Shown here: positions 27,999 through 36,822 of the stretch, in pieces | Position numbering within the stretch: the stretch's first letter is position 1 | How the letters are laid out: every line of letters begins with the position of its first letter | Assembly: GCF_946479685.1 (NCBI RefSeq) | Contig: NZ_CAMLGS010000011.1 | Coordinates: forward strand, 1-64,000 | DNA length: 64,000 nt | Origin: an uncultured Methylotenera sp. | GTDB taxonomy: Bacteria > Pseudomonadota > Gammaproteobacteria > Burkholderiales > Methylophilaceae | Direction of reading: 5' to 3' | The notes under the pieces: generated by a model | Told to the model about the DNA's origin: nothing | Databases searched by the model: none | The model's input: only the letters and a program-made list of their open reading frames with translations | Translations under genes and position numbers: made by a program

Positions 27999-28655
27999 CT
28001 AAGCGTGTTCCAATAACCACTGGCGCAAATCAGAAAATGCATCAAATTGCGCAATGGGGTCTAAATGCTGCCAATGCTCAGCTGGCTGGGCACCATAAGT
28101 GACACCAACCGCACTAACCCCAGCATTTTTAGCCATTTGTAAATCATAGCTGGTATCGCCTATCATTAAGGTGCGTTCTGGCAATACAACCAGATTATCC
28201 ATCAACTCATCCAGCATTTGCGGATGCGGTTTCGAAAAACACTCATCTACCGTACGTGTGGCATGAAACTGTCGAGTCAAGCCGGCATGTTCCATAGCCA
28301 TGTTCAAGCCTCTACGGCCTTTACCGGTTGCCACTGCCAACTTAAAGCCACGTTTATTTAGCTCAATGATGGTATCAGCCGCCCCAGAAAACAAGAGTAT
28401 CTCACTCTCTTCAGCATAATAATTAGCATTATATTGCGCAGCAAGCGCCTGTGCCTGCGCAGCTGGAATATCCCCATATAGCGCCTGTATTGATTCACGC
28501 AAACCTAAACCAATAATACCGCTCGCCGCTTCACGCGTGATGGCTGGCAAACCAACCTGCTCTGCTGCCTTTAAAATGGCATTGACGATCATGCCGGTAG
28601 AATCCGCTAACGTACCATCCCAATCCCATACAATTAAATCAAACTTCTTTGGCAT
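27999..28655 (-). CDS. HAD-superfamily phosphatase, phosphoglycolate phosphatase-like
   Basis: A 218-residue HAD hydrolase. Motif I is VWDWDGTLADST with the nucleophile and acid at D11 and D13; the helical cap occupies about 20-85. Motif II is LAVATGKG, and motifs III/IV are KPHPQMLDE and MIGDTSYDLQMAKNAG. The family often removes phosphoglycolate, but substrates vary; I do not commit to gph. It starts 6 bp after rluC. Confidence 0.85.
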   Translation of the reverse strand: MPKKFDLIVWDWDGTLADSTGMIVNAILKAAEQVGLPAITREAASGIIGLGLRESIQALYGDIPAAQAQALAAQYNANYYAEESEILLFSGAADTIIELNKRGFKLAVATGKGRRGLNMAMEHAGLTRQFHATRTVDECFSKPHPQMLDELMDNLVVLPERTLMIGDTSYDLQMAKNAGVSAVGVTYGAQPAEHWQHLDPIAQFDAFSDLRQWLLEHA

Positions 28656-28661
28656 TACTAC

Positions 28662-29684
28662 TTACTCTTTCTCTAACTTTAGTAAAAATTTATTTAACTC
28701 GGCTGGCGTTGGTGCAATTAGCTCTAACTTCTCTGCGGTTAACGGGTGGCGTATTTTAGTCACAGACGAGTGCAAGAACATGCGTTTTAAACCATGCTTG
28801 GTTAAAAACTTGTTTAAGTCAAAGTCACCATATTTATCATCGCCCACAATCGGGAAGCCTAAATGTGCCAATTGCACGCGCAGCTGGTGCGTTCTGCCTG
28901 TCACCAGTTGAGCTTCTAACAGACTGAATTTACCAATCACTGGATGGCTGAAGTTTTTAAGCAGCCTGAACATGGTTTCTGAGTTTTGACGCTCGCCGAA
29001 CTTGTCTTTAGACACATCGGTCACCACATTGACGCGGCGCTCACCGTTAGGCAGCACATATTTCTGCAAATCCAGCACCACGCGTTTTTTCGTCTCCAGC
29101 CACTCACCTGCGACTAATACAAGATAACGTTTATCAGTTTGGTTATTGCGAATCGCCTCATGCAGCGCTACTAATGCGCTTCTTTTTTTGGCCAACATCA
29201 GTACACCTGAGGTTTCACGGTCTAAACGATGTACCAGCTCTAAAAATTTAGCACGCGGGCGCTCTATACGTAATTGCTCAATCACGCCACGGCTAATACC
29301 ACTGCCGCCATGCACCGCAAAACCAGCTGCCTTATCGATAACCAGCATGGCGTCATCTTCATAAATAATCGCCTGCTCAAATTTCGAGGTAGCGGGTACT
29401 GCAGATTCTGGTTTTTCAACCGCGGTTGAACGCGTAGGAGGCACCCTAACCACATCACCCAAACTTAAACGAAAATCCGCATCTATGCGCTTTTTATTCA
29501 CACGCACTTCACCACTGCGCAAAATGCGATAAACGTGGCTCTTAGGTACGCCCTTTAAGGTTTTGGTCAGAAAGTTATCAATGCGCTGACCTTCGCTTGC
29601 TTCGTCTATAGTTAAAAATGCAGCCGCAGACTCGCTGACTGTTGATACTGGATTGCATTGCTCAGATGTAATTAAATTGTTCAT
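28662..29684 (-). CDS. rluC: 23S rRNA pseudouridine synthase RluC
   Basis: Converts U955, U2504 and U2580 (E. coli numbering) of 23S rRNA to pseudouridine. An S4 RNA-binding domain lies at about 32-85 (GQRIDNFLTKTLKGVPKSHV). The catalytic Asp is in ELVHRLDRETSG at D155, followed by LMLAKKRSAL. LVTGRTHQLRVQLAHLGFPI is the usual RluA-family C-terminal motif. The 340-residue length is normal. It is divergent from rne, the same arrangement as in enterobacteria, which supports RluC over RluD. Confidence 0.93.
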   Translation of the reverse strand: MNNLITSEQCNPVSTVSESAAAFLTIDEASEGQRIDNFLTKTLKGVPKSHVYRILRSGEVRVNKKRIDADFRLSLGDVVRVPPTRSTAVEKPESAVPATSKFEQAIIYEDDAMLVIDKAAGFAVHGGSGISRGVIEQLRIERPRAKFLELVHRLDRETSGVLMLAKKRSALVALHEAIRNNQTDKRYLVLVAGEWLETKKRVVLDLQKYVLPNGERRVNVVTDVSKDKFGERQNSETMFRLLKNFSHPVIGKFSLLEAQLVTGRTHQLRVQLAHLGFPIVGDDKYGDFDLNKFLTKHGLKRMFLHSSVTKIRHPLTAEKLELIAPTPAELNKFLLKLEKE

Positions 29685-30190
29685 GCTTTGCTTAAATGGT
29701 TGATGTAGCTTATACTCTGCGAGTTCTTAATGAATTTAACCAATAAAATCACAGTTAAATTCTTGATAAGAATACAATTATTGAATATAAATACATCTAA
29801 TCAAGACAATTACTTGCACTTGATGTGTTTGTTAAAAATAGTGACAACTAAATACTTGGTTAACACCGCTCGCCACATTATAAAGTAGCGGTTAAATAAA
29901 AATTAGCGCTCAAGCCGCCGCAGACAAATAAACATAAAGCGCGACTTAAAGTGAAAAGTTAAATTTGACTTATTATTTAATCAGCACATAAGCCATTAAA
30001 TAATTTAAACAAATTAGAATTTACTAAAGATAGAATTTTAACGAATTTAAGCTGCAACTGGCAGAATACTTCGCCACATTTAAGCATAAATTTAACAATA
30101 AGTTTGCTTTAACGAACAAATAAACATGTTTTGCATATGTTGCATCTGCCAAAACAATAAACTAGACGATTCAATCTGACGCAGTCCTAA
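29685..30190. other. AT-rich half of the rluC-rne gap
   Basis: No gene is supported here. TTAACACCGCT (29860-29870) can pair imperfectly with AGCGGTTAA (29886-29894), and the rest is very AT-rich. The rluC promoter must lie close to 29685. Confidence 0.4.
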
Positions 30191-30219
30191 TTGACCTAAG
30201 TGATGAATCTCTATGTATA
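30191..30219 (+). promoter_or_regulatory. Candidate sigma-70 promoter of rne
   Basis: TTGACC at 30191-30196 and TGTATA at 30214-30219 are separated by exactly 17 bp. Initiation near 30226 would give a leader of about 285 nt before the rne ATG, similar in scale to the leader of E. coli rne, which mediates autoregulation. Confidence 0.5.
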
Positions 30220-30347
30220 GGGTGTGCGTAGTACCTGGTGTATGTAATCACCAAAGCACGGTTATCCACCCATGTCTTAATTAAGACTTCGTTAAATTGC
30301 ACCATTGTTATCTTGCAAATGTTACATTGCAAATCGTTAATGCCCGC

Positions 30348-30372
30348 AAGCTCATCAGTACGTCATGAGCTT
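30348..30372 (+). promoter_or_regulatory. Hairpin in the rne leader
   Basis: AAGCTCAT (30348-30355) and ATGAGCTT (30365-30372) form a perfect 8-bp stem with a 9-nt loop. Just upstream, TTGCAAAT occurs twice (30313-30320 and 30328-30335). In E. coli the rne leader hairpins let RNase E cut its own mRNA; the same role here is an inference. Confidence 0.45.
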
Positions 30373-30511
30373 AATGCACAGGCTTAATTCAGCTGACACC
30401 TCGTGTCTCTTTTAGTATTAATTCAGCAAACTCACTTTAAATACAGCTTTCATAGCACTGCATCACTTTATGCATTGTGTCTGTCCGCCTTGCTGCGCTT
30501 AGGAGCAAACA

Positions 30512-33313
30512 ATGAAACGCATGTTATTTAATGCAACGCAGTCAGAAGAGTTACGCGTTGCGATTGTCGATGGGCAAAAACTCATCGATTTGGATATTGA
30601 ACACGCAGGTAAAGAACAACGTAAAAGCAATATTTACAAAGGTGTAATCACCCGCATCGAGCCTTCTTTAGAGGCTGCTTTTGTGGATTACGGCCAAGAC
30701 CGTCATGGCTTTTTGCCATTTAAAGAAGTAGCTCGCAGCTACTATAAAGAAGGCGCTGATGGCCGCGCACGCATCCAGGATGCGTTAAAAGAAGGTCAGG
30801 AATTAATCGTTCAAGTGGATAAAGACGAGCGCGGCAACAAAGGTGCTGCACTTACTACATTTATATCACTGGCTGGTCGTTATTTGGTATTGATGCCAAA
30901 CAATCCACGCGGAGGTGGTGTATCACGTCGTATCGAAGGTGAAGACCGCGACGAACTACGTGACGTATTAGCACAGCTTGAAGTGCCAAAAGGCATGAGC
31001 ATCATCGCTCGCACGGCTGGCATTGGCCGCAATGCTGAAGAATTACAATGGGACTTAAACTACCTGACACAGCTTTGGTCAGCGATTGATGGTGCCTCAG
31101 CAATGCAGGCTGGTGCTTATTTGATCTACCAAGAAGGTAGCCTAGTGATTCGCGCAATCCGCGATTACTTTAGCTCAGACATTGGTGAGATTTTAATCGA
31201 CACTCCTGATATTCATGAACAAGCAGTGCAGTTTATGAACCACGTAATGCCAAGCAACGTGGCACGCGTTAAGCTGTACCAAGATGAAATCCCATTGTTC
31301 ACTCGCTTCCAGATTGAACACCAGATTGAATCAGCATTTGCACGCGAAGTACGCTTGCCATCTGGTGGCGCCATTGTGATTGACCATACCGAAGCGCTAG
31401 TTTCTGTAGACGTGAACTCAGGCCGTGCCACACGCGGTAGCGATATTGAGAACACTGCATTCAATACTAACCTAGAGGCAGCTGAAGAAGTTGCACGCCA
31501 ATTGCGTTTGCGTGACTTAGGTGGCTTGGTAGTGATTGACTTCATTGATATGGAAAGCCAACGCAATCAGCGTGAAGTTGAAAACGCACTGCGTGACGCA
31601 TTGCATGCAGACCGCGCTCGCGTACAAACCGGCAAAATCTCACGTTTTGGTTTGCTAGAGCTTTCACGCCAACGCTTGCGCCCGAGCTTAGGTGAGACCA
31701 ACCATATTCCTTGCCCACGCTGCCACGGCACTGGCCATATTCGCGGTATTGAATCTACAGCGCTACATATCTTGCGTATCACGCAAGAAGACGCGATGAA
31801 AGAAAACAGCGCAATCATCCAAGTGCAATTGCCAGTGGAAGTTGCTACTTTCTTGCTTAATGAGAAACGTGCTGACATCCATAAAATTGAAGAGCGTATG
31901 GGCGTAGAGGTAGTGTTGATTCCTAACATCCACCTTGAAACACCAAATTACCACATCATTCGTATCAAGCATGATGACGTAAATGAGGACACAAGCAAGG
32001 CTAGCTACCAAATGGTAGAACTACCTTCAGAAACCACTTACGTAACGAAAGCGGCTGAAGAAGCGAAAGCGGTAAAACCAGTAGCTGCGGTTAAAGGCAT
32101 TACACCAGCTGCACCGGCACCAATGTCAGTGGAAAAAGTAGAGCCTAAATTATCACTATTCGCCAAGATCAAAAAATTCTTGGGCATCGGTGAAAAATCA
32201 GAAGCTGAAAAAGGCGCTGAAAAATCTAGCGATACACGCCGTGATCACCCACGTAACAACCGCAACCGTAACGAGCGTAACCGCAACCGTAACGAGCGCA
32301 ACCGTAACGAACGTGGTGATAAAAACGCCAACCAAGAGCAACGTGCGCAGAAGAATGCAGAGCCAAAAGCGCAGGAGCCTCGCCAGGCAGAAGGCAGACA
32401 GCAAGAGCAACGTCAGCAAAAACCACAGCATCAACGTAATGAAAACCAACGTCAAGATAATCAGCGCCAAGACAATCAACGTCAAGAGCAAAGAAACCAA
32501 GACGCTGCACGTCAGGATGCTGCACGTAATGCTGCGCAGGCAAATGCAGGCGAAACTTCTGCAAACGAGCCTACAGAACAACGTAGTGAACGCAGCAGCC
32601 GTCGCAACCGCAACAACCGCCGTAACCGTCGCGAACGCGATGAAAATGCTGCTCGCGACAACACTCGTCCATTTGTACCAAATGAAGAGTTAGCCGCAGC
32701 AACTGCAACCGTAGAAGTCACTAATGTTGCAGCACCGGTAGAGCCAGCAGTAGCAGCAAGCAACAACACAGCAGCTAAAGCTGAAACAGCGCCTGTAGCA
32801 AAACCAGTGGTTGAAGTGACAGAAACGGTTCAAATCACAGAAACTAAAGCTCAGGAAACTGTGACGCAGACTGCTGCAGTAGCCCAAGCGGTGGAATTGG
32901 TTGAAACTGCACCTGCTGAGAAAGATTCTAGAAAAGCTAAACCACAAAGAAATGCAGGCAACAAAGCTGCAGCTAGTGGTAAAGAAGCAGAGCAAGCTGA
33001 AGCTACCAGCGAACCAGCAGTTGAAACTCAAGCTGCAAAAGAAGTAATGGCAACTGAAGCAACCGTTGAAGTAGCAGAAAAAGCTGAGAAAAAGCGCCCT
33101 GCACGCTCACGTAAACCAAAAGCTGAGCCGAAAAAAATCGACCTAGCTGATTCAGGTTTACAGTTGGTTGAAACCAAAGCTGATACTACTCAAGCTATCG
33201 CTCCGGTTGAAGTGGAAAAGCGTGGTGCTCGTAAGCCAGCTTCTTGGCAAAAAGAGAAAAAAGAAGAGGCAAGCAACGAGCCTCTGGTGATGGTAGAAAC
33301 GCAGAATAAATAA
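30512..33313 (+). CDS. rne: Ribonuclease E
   Basis: Essential endoribonuclease for mRNA decay and rRNA/tRNA processing, and likely degradosome scaffold. An S1 domain lies at about 35-120 ([21 protein letters not shown] is in it). Catalytic Mg ligands are D300 in [10 protein letters not shown] and D343 in VVIDFIDM. The Zn-link is CPRCHG at C401 and C404. From about residue 510 the protein is disordered and low in complexity. An Asn/Arg-rich RNA-binding block (repeats of NRNERNRN) lies near 580-605, then Gln/Arg and Ala/Glu/Val/Thr-rich tracts run to residue 933. A perfect Shine-Dalgarno, GGAG, precedes ATG 30512. RNase G is excluded by the long C-terminal half. Confidence 0.96.
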   Translation: MKRMLFNATQSEELRVAIVDGQKLIDLDIEHAGKEQRKSNIYKGVITRIEPSLEAAFVDYGQDRHGFLPFKEVARSYYKEGADGRARIQDALKEGQELIVQVDKDERGNKGAALTTFISLAGRYLVLMPNNPRGGGVSRRIEGEDRDELRDVLAQLEVPKGMSIIARTAGIGRNAEELQWDLNYLTQLWSAIDGASAMQAGAYLIYQEGSLVIRAIRDYFSSDIGEILIDTPDIHEQAVQFMNHVMPSNVARVKLYQDEIPLFTRFQIEHQIESAFAREVRLPSGGAIVIDHTEALVSVDVNSGRATRGSDIENTAFNTNLEAAEEVARQLRLRDLGGLVVIDFIDMESQRNQREVENALRDALHADRARVQTGKISRFGLLELSRQRLRPSLGETNHIPCPRCHGTGHIRGIESTALHILRITQEDAMKENSAIIQVQLPVEVATFLLNEKRADIHKIEERMGVEVVLIPNIHLETPNYHIIRIKHDDVNEDTSKASYQMVELPSETTYVTKAAEEAKAVKPVAAVKGITPAAPAPMSVEKVEPKLSLFAKIKKFLGIGEKSEAEKGAEKSSDTRRDHPRNNRNRNERNRNRNERNRNERGDKNANQEQRAQKNAEPKAQEPRQAEGRQQEQRQQKPQHQRNENQRQDNQRQDNQRQEQRNQDAARQDAARNAAQANAGETSANEPTEQRSERSSRRNRNNRRNRRERDENAARDNTRPFVPNEELAAATATVEVTNVAAPVEPAVAASNNTAAKAETAPVAKPVVEVTETVQITETKAQETVTQTAAVAQAVELVETAPAEKDSRKAKPQRNAGNKAAASGKEAEQAEATSEPAVETQAAKEVMATEATVEVAEKAEKKRPARSRKPKAEPKKIDLADSGLQLVETKADTTQAIAPVEVEKRGARKPASWQKEKKEEASNEPLVMVETQNK

Positions 33314-33345
33314 TTCTGCAGCTCTTAATCATCATGTAGTTTGAA

Positions 33346-33378
33346 AAATAAAGCCCGATTAATCGGGCTTTATTTTTT
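33346..33378 (+). terminator. Rho-independent terminator of rne
   Basis: AAAGCCCGATT and AATCGGGCTTT form a near-continuous palindrome (33350-33371), effectively a GCCCGA/TCGGGC stem with a TTAA loop, followed by ATTTTTTT. It lies about 35 bp past the rne stop. Confidence 0.9.
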
Positions 33379-33740
33379 TCTGGATTTATTTGTTACAGCC
33401 ATATCTTTTATAGCGCTATTTTTAATTCTGCTAAGCAACTAAACTTTACTACAGCCATCCGTAACCAAGGCGGCAACGCCCGTAAAATATAAGATAGCTC
33501 ACAATTTATTTACAAATTGCAAGTAGAAAAATAACTAAAAATCATTAATTTTTTGCAAAATACGGGTTGACTTATACACACGATTTTAGCCATTGACCTG
33601 CCGTAATAAAAAAACCTATACAAATCAACGGCAAAAATATAAGTTATTGATTTATATAAGTTAAATTAAAAGTGTAAAGTTTAACCTTTTTTAAAAAACC
33701 CTTATAAATTGGTAAGTTACGAACAATAGCCACAAGTAAT
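33379..33740. other. AT-rich convergent gap between rne and tauE
   Basis: No gene is supported between the rne terminator and the DnaA-box element. The sequence is rich in A and T runs and lacks a ribosome binding site with an open frame. Confidence 0.4.
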
Positions 33741-33770
33741 CACAGAGTTATCCACAGATTTTGTGGAATA
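33741..33770 (-). repeat. Short copy of the DnaA-box repeat element
   Basis: A perfect DnaA box TTATCCACA lies at 33748-33756. Over 30 bp it differs at about four positions from the reverse complement of the elements at 41303 and 42543, including the shared TTGTGGAAT that follows the box. It lies between the convergent rne and tauE genes. Confidence 0.65.
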
Positions 33771-33872
33771 CCTACGCCATAGTGATTTATCAACATGTAT
33801 CTGAACTGTAATTCAGATAAAAAAATAAAAAACCTACTAGGTTTCTAAACTTAAGATGGGAAAGCCGATTAC

Positions 33873-34688
33873 TCAATCAAGCATATGAAACAACATCGCT
33901 AGCGCTATGCACAGACTGATTATGCCAAACGTTAGCCTAGAGTGCTCAATAGAGATAGTTGTAGATATGCGTTTCCCTACCAAGCTGCCAATCACTGTGG
34001 CTGCCATAAAAGGAATAGCAATGTGCCACTGAATAACTGAGTAGCTCGCATAAGCAATCACGCCAACCAATGTCACCATCGCTGTCATCGATAATGAGGT
34101 TGCAACCACCATGCGATACTCAAGATTGCTGACCTTCTGCAAGACCGGCATGACAATAAAGCCACCCCCAACACCTAACAAACCAGATAAGAACCCAGCA
34201 ATTGCACCAGTCAATAACAGCACACGTGTACAGGATGCTGTCCAAAACAACTTTGTACTTATCGGGTTGACCTCGCATGGGGCTGCGTTACGCGGATATA
34301 AGCTATCTTGTAACAGATTAGTATTCTTCACAGACAGTAGTGCTTGAGCACCTATATAAAATAGCAATATCACGAATAATGTATGCAGCCAGGATTCAGA
34401 CACGCGATGCGCAGCATAGACGCCGATGGGTGCCATAAAAACACCCATCACCGCTAAAAAAGTGGCCGCTTTATATCTGACAACACCTTGCTTTAAACCT
34501 ATCACAGCAGCCAAACCGGCTGCAGCAGAAACAGCTAGCAAAGCAATAGGCGCCGCATCCTTTACACCCAAGTTTAAAAAATATATCAATAACGGCAGTG
34601 ATAACACGGCACCGCCAGCCCCAGTGATTGCCATCAGAAAGCCAATCACCAATCCCAACAAAATTGCGATTAAAATAGGATCACTCAT
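33873..34688 (-). CDS. TSUP-family sulfite/sulfur exporter (TauE/SafE)
   Basis: A 271-residue inner-membrane protein with about eight hydrophobic segments in two repeats. The repeat signatures are visible: ITGAGGAVLSLPLLIYFLN near 22-40 and LSGLLGVGGGFIVMPVLQ near 167-184, which is the TSUP pattern. It lies 48 bp downstream of the BigR-like repressor on the same strand and opposite a persulfide dioxygenase, so export of sulfite or thiosulfate made from persulfide is likely. Other TSUP members carry organosulfonates, so the substrate is inferred from context. Confidence 0.85.
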   Translation of the reverse strand: MSDPILIAILLGLVIGFLMAITGAGGAVLSLPLLIYFLNLGVKDAAPIALLAVSAAAGLAAVIGLKQGVVRYKAATFLAVMGVFMAPIGVYAAHRVSESWLHTLFVILLFYIGAQALLSVKNTNLLQDSLYPRNAAPCEVNPISTKLFWTASCTRVLLLTGAIAGFLSGLLGVGGGFIVMPVLQKVSNLEYRMVVATSLSMTAMVTLVGVIAYASYSVIQWHIAIPFMAATVIGSLVGKRISTTISIEHSRLTFGIISLCIALAMLFHMLD

Positions 34689-34736
34689 GATCTTCTAGTG
34701 CGGCCTGCTCTACACCTATACTTGGAAACGATGCCA

Positions 34737-35051
34737 TCAGCTTGCAGAGTTCATACAAATTTCTTGGTATAGCACATGCATGATAGCTAATGCCGATTGA
34801 CTAGAAATCATGTAATAAATATTCTTACCCTCTCGTCGCGTACTCACCAGTTCAGCTTTTCTCAACACCGTTAATTGCTGTGATAGCGTTGGCTGTTTTA
34901 TTGCCAAAATCTCTTCTAACTCACCAACTGATTTCTCACCCTGCGACAACTGACACAAAAGCATTAGGCGATCACTATTCGCCATCACCTTTAATAAGCT
35001 CGTTGCCATTTCTGCCGAGGACCTCAGTTTTTCGAAATTAACTTCTTGCAT
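34737..35051 (-). CDS. ArsR-family persulfide-sensing repressor (BigR/SqrR type)
   Basis: A 104-residue winged helix-turn-helix protein; the recognition helix is QPTLSQQLTVLRKAELV at about 53-69. It has two cysteines only, C33 (LLCQLSQGE) and C99 (EICMNSAS), the pair that in BigR/SqrR forms a tetrasulfide or disulfide with persulfides and releases DNA. The metal-site Cys pattern of ArsR/CadC is absent. It is divergent from the persulfide dioxygenase across 86 bp holding a long palindrome. Start ATG 35051. The sensor call combines seen cysteines and gene context with known BigR biology. Confidence 0.85.
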   Translation of the reverse strand: MQEVNFEKLRSSAEMATSLLKVMANSDRLMLLCQLSQGEKSVGELEEILAIKQPTLSQQLTVLRKAELVSTRREGKNIYYMISSQSALAIMHVLYQEICMNSAS

Positions 35052-35067
35052 TTACGCCCTAAACTAT

Positions 35068-35104
35068 ACTTAATAATATTATATTAAATTATATATTATT
35101 AAGT
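35068..35104. promoter_or_regulatory. Probable operator of the BigR-like repressor
   Basis: ACTTAATAATAT (35068-35079) and ATATTATTAAGT (35093-35104) form a perfect 12-bp inverted repeat with a 13-bp AT-only centre. It lies between the repressor and dioxygenase start codons (17 and 34 bp away). BigR binds AT-rich palindromes in this position, so control of both transcripts is likely. Confidence 0.7.
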
Positions 35105-35137
35105 TACAATATCACAGCTAGATTTGAAAGGACAATC

Positions 35138-35833
35138 ATGTTTAAGCAATTCTACGACGAGACCTCCTCTACACTCACTTACTTAATCGCAGACATGGCG
35201 AGCAAACAAGCAGTATTAATTGACCCTGTCGCAGAAAATATTGACACCTATTTGCAGGTAATCAGTATGCACAATTTAACACTAATGTATTCATTAGAAA
35301 CACATGTGCATGCAGACCATATTACAGGCGGCGGAAAACTAAAATCAATGACAATGGCAAAAACCGGGGTCAGTCAGGGCTGTGGTGCTGAGGCCGCAGA
35401 TATTCAGTTACAAGATAACGATATCATTACCTTTGGCAATGAGTCGATCACAGTGATTGCTACTCCCGGCCATACTATCGGCAGTGTGAGTTTTAAATGG
35501 CAAGATAGAGTTTTTACTGGTGATAGCTTATTGATTAATGGCTGCGGCAGAACTGATTTTCAAAATGGAGATGCAGGTAAACTGTATGATTGCATCACTA
35601 CTAGACTATTTACATTAGCAGATGAAACTTTAGTATACCCAGGACATGACTACAACAGCAAAAGAGTGAGCTCTATTGCACAGGAAAAATTAAGTAATCA
35701 ACGCCTGGCCAATAAGTCCAGAGATGAGTTTATTCAACTCATGGCAAACCTAAATCTACCTAAGCCCAAGATGATAGATATTGCAGTGCCCGCGAACCGC
35801 CAATGTGGCGCATCAGAGTCACAACAAGGATAA
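35138..35833 (+). CDS. Persulfide dioxygenase-like MBL-fold protein (ETHE1/Blh type)
   Basis: Non-heme iron enzyme expected to oxidise glutathione persulfide to sulfite. The metal-binding HVHADH lies at 56-61, then TPGHTIGSVSF near 108, FTGDSLLINGCGRTDF with the bridging Asp and the ETHE1-type GRTDF, and YPGHDY near 170. GRTDFQ is the mark of ETHE1-type dioxygenases rather than glyoxalase II. The 231 residues contain only this domain; no rhodanese or DUF442 fusion is seen. AAAGGA precedes ATG 35138. It leads an operon with the two YeeE/YedE halves. Confidence 0.88.
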   Translation: MFKQFYDETSSTLTYLIADMASKQAVLIDPVAENIDTYLQVISMHNLTLMYSLETHVHADHITGGGKLKSMTMAKTGVSQGCGAEAADIQLQDNDIITFGNESITVIATPGHTIGSVSFKWQDRVFTGDSLLINGCGRTDFQNGDAGKLYDCITTRLFTLADETLVYPGHDYNSKRVSSIAQEKLSNQRLANKSRDEFIQLMANLNLPKPKMIDIAVPANRQCGASESQQG

Positions 35834-35838
35834 ACCCA

Positions 35839-36264
35839 ATGGAAAATTTCACCCCTATACAATCGCTTATCGGTGGATTATTGATAGGTGCATCCGCATC
35901 AATATTGATCCTGTTCATGGGCAAGATTGCAGGCATCAGCGGAATAATCGCACCGCTAGTCCAGTTCAAACACTTCACTAAAGAACACCACATGTGGCGG
36001 ATACTGTTTATAGCGGGCTTGCTCGTTTCCAGCAAAGTGTACGAGATATTTGCACCATTACCCATCGTCCAGATTTCAGCCTCAACAGTCACACTGGTAA
36101 TTGCAGGCCTGTTAGTCGGTTTTGGCACCAGAATGGGCTCAGGCTGCACCAGCGGCCACGGTGTTTGCGGTTTAAGCAGGCTATCTTTGCGTTCACTAAT
36201 AGCTACCTTATGCTTTATGTGCACAGGGTTTGTGGTCTGCTATTTGGTGTTGCATGTGGTTTAA
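35839..36264 (+). CDS. YeeE/YedE-family sulfur transporter, first half (PmpA-like)
   Basis: A 141-residue membrane protein with four hydrophobic segments. The family signature is GCTSGHGVCGLSRLSLRS near 103-120. I chose ATG 35839, preceded by AAGGA, rather than an in-frame upstream start at 35803 that would overlap the dioxygenase gene. The family includes a thiosulfate importer and split two-gene forms (PmpA/PmpB) linked to BigR regulons. The direction and substrate here are inferred from context. Confidence 0.85.
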   Translation: MENFTPIQSLIGGLLIGASASILILFMGKIAGISGIIAPLVQFKHFTKEHHMWRILFIAGLLVSSKVYEIFAPLPIVQISASTVTLVIAGLLVGFGTRMGSGCTSGHGVCGLSRLSLRSLIATLCFMCTGFVVCYLVLHVV

Positions 36265-36309
36265 GAAATATAGTTTAGAAAATATGAGCTAAAGAATGTG
36301 GGCTAAAAA

Positions 36310-36720
36310 ATGAAAAATATTATTACTTTCAGCGCTGGACTTATTTTTGGCATAGGCCTGATTATTTCCGGCATGACTAATCCAGCTAAAGTGATCGGCT
36401 TTTTAGATTTAGCCGGCAATTGGGACCCTAGCTTGGCTTTCGTCATGTTAGGAGCTATCACGGTTGCCTTTTTTGCGTTTAGACAAGCTAAAACTAGGGC
36501 AATCACCTTGCTCAATGAACCGATGCACCTGCCTGCCACCACGCATATTAGTAAAGAGTTGATAATTGGCAGTACGCTGTTTGGTGCAGGCTGGGCACTA
36601 GCAGGGTTTTGCCCGGGGCCGGCTATCGTTGCATTAGGCGCAGGCTATCAACAGGCACTGATCTTTGTTATCGCAATGCTAGCGGGGATGATGGCACATG
36701 AGCATATATATGATAAATAA
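36310..36720 (+). CDS. YeeE/YedE-family sulfur transporter, second half (PmpB-like)
   Basis: A 136-residue membrane protein with four hydrophobic segments. Signatures are GLIISGMTNPAKVIGFLD near 17-34 and LAGFCPGPAIVALGAG near 97-112. It follows the first half after 45 bp that consist of degenerate copies of a GCTAAARAATG-like unit. Together the halves would make the full YeeE-type fold. No clear terminator is seen after its stop. Confidence 0.85.
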   Translation: MKNIITFSAGLIFGIGLIISGMTNPAKVIGFLDLAGNWDPSLAFVMLGAITVAFFAFRQAKTRAITLLNEPMHLPATTHISKELIIGSTLFGAGWALAGFCPGPAIVALGAGYQQALIFVIAMLAGMMAHEHIYDK

Positions 36721-36822
36721 GGCTGGATACAAAAAACCATCGCCCGCAGAAGTTTGTAACTAAAGCACCTACAGCTAGAGCACACCGCTATAACCAGATA
36801 GCTATAGCCGCATTAGCACCGC

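Noticed and set aside
30262..30270. TTATCCACC in the rne leader as another DnaA-box element
   Set aside because: It is one base off the consensus and the flanks do not match the repeat element.
32190..32693. A 167-codon plus-strand ORF inside rne, rich in Thr and Val
   Set aside because: It is the shifted frame of the repetitive Arg/Asn-rich coding tract; it has no ribosome binding site and no family pattern.
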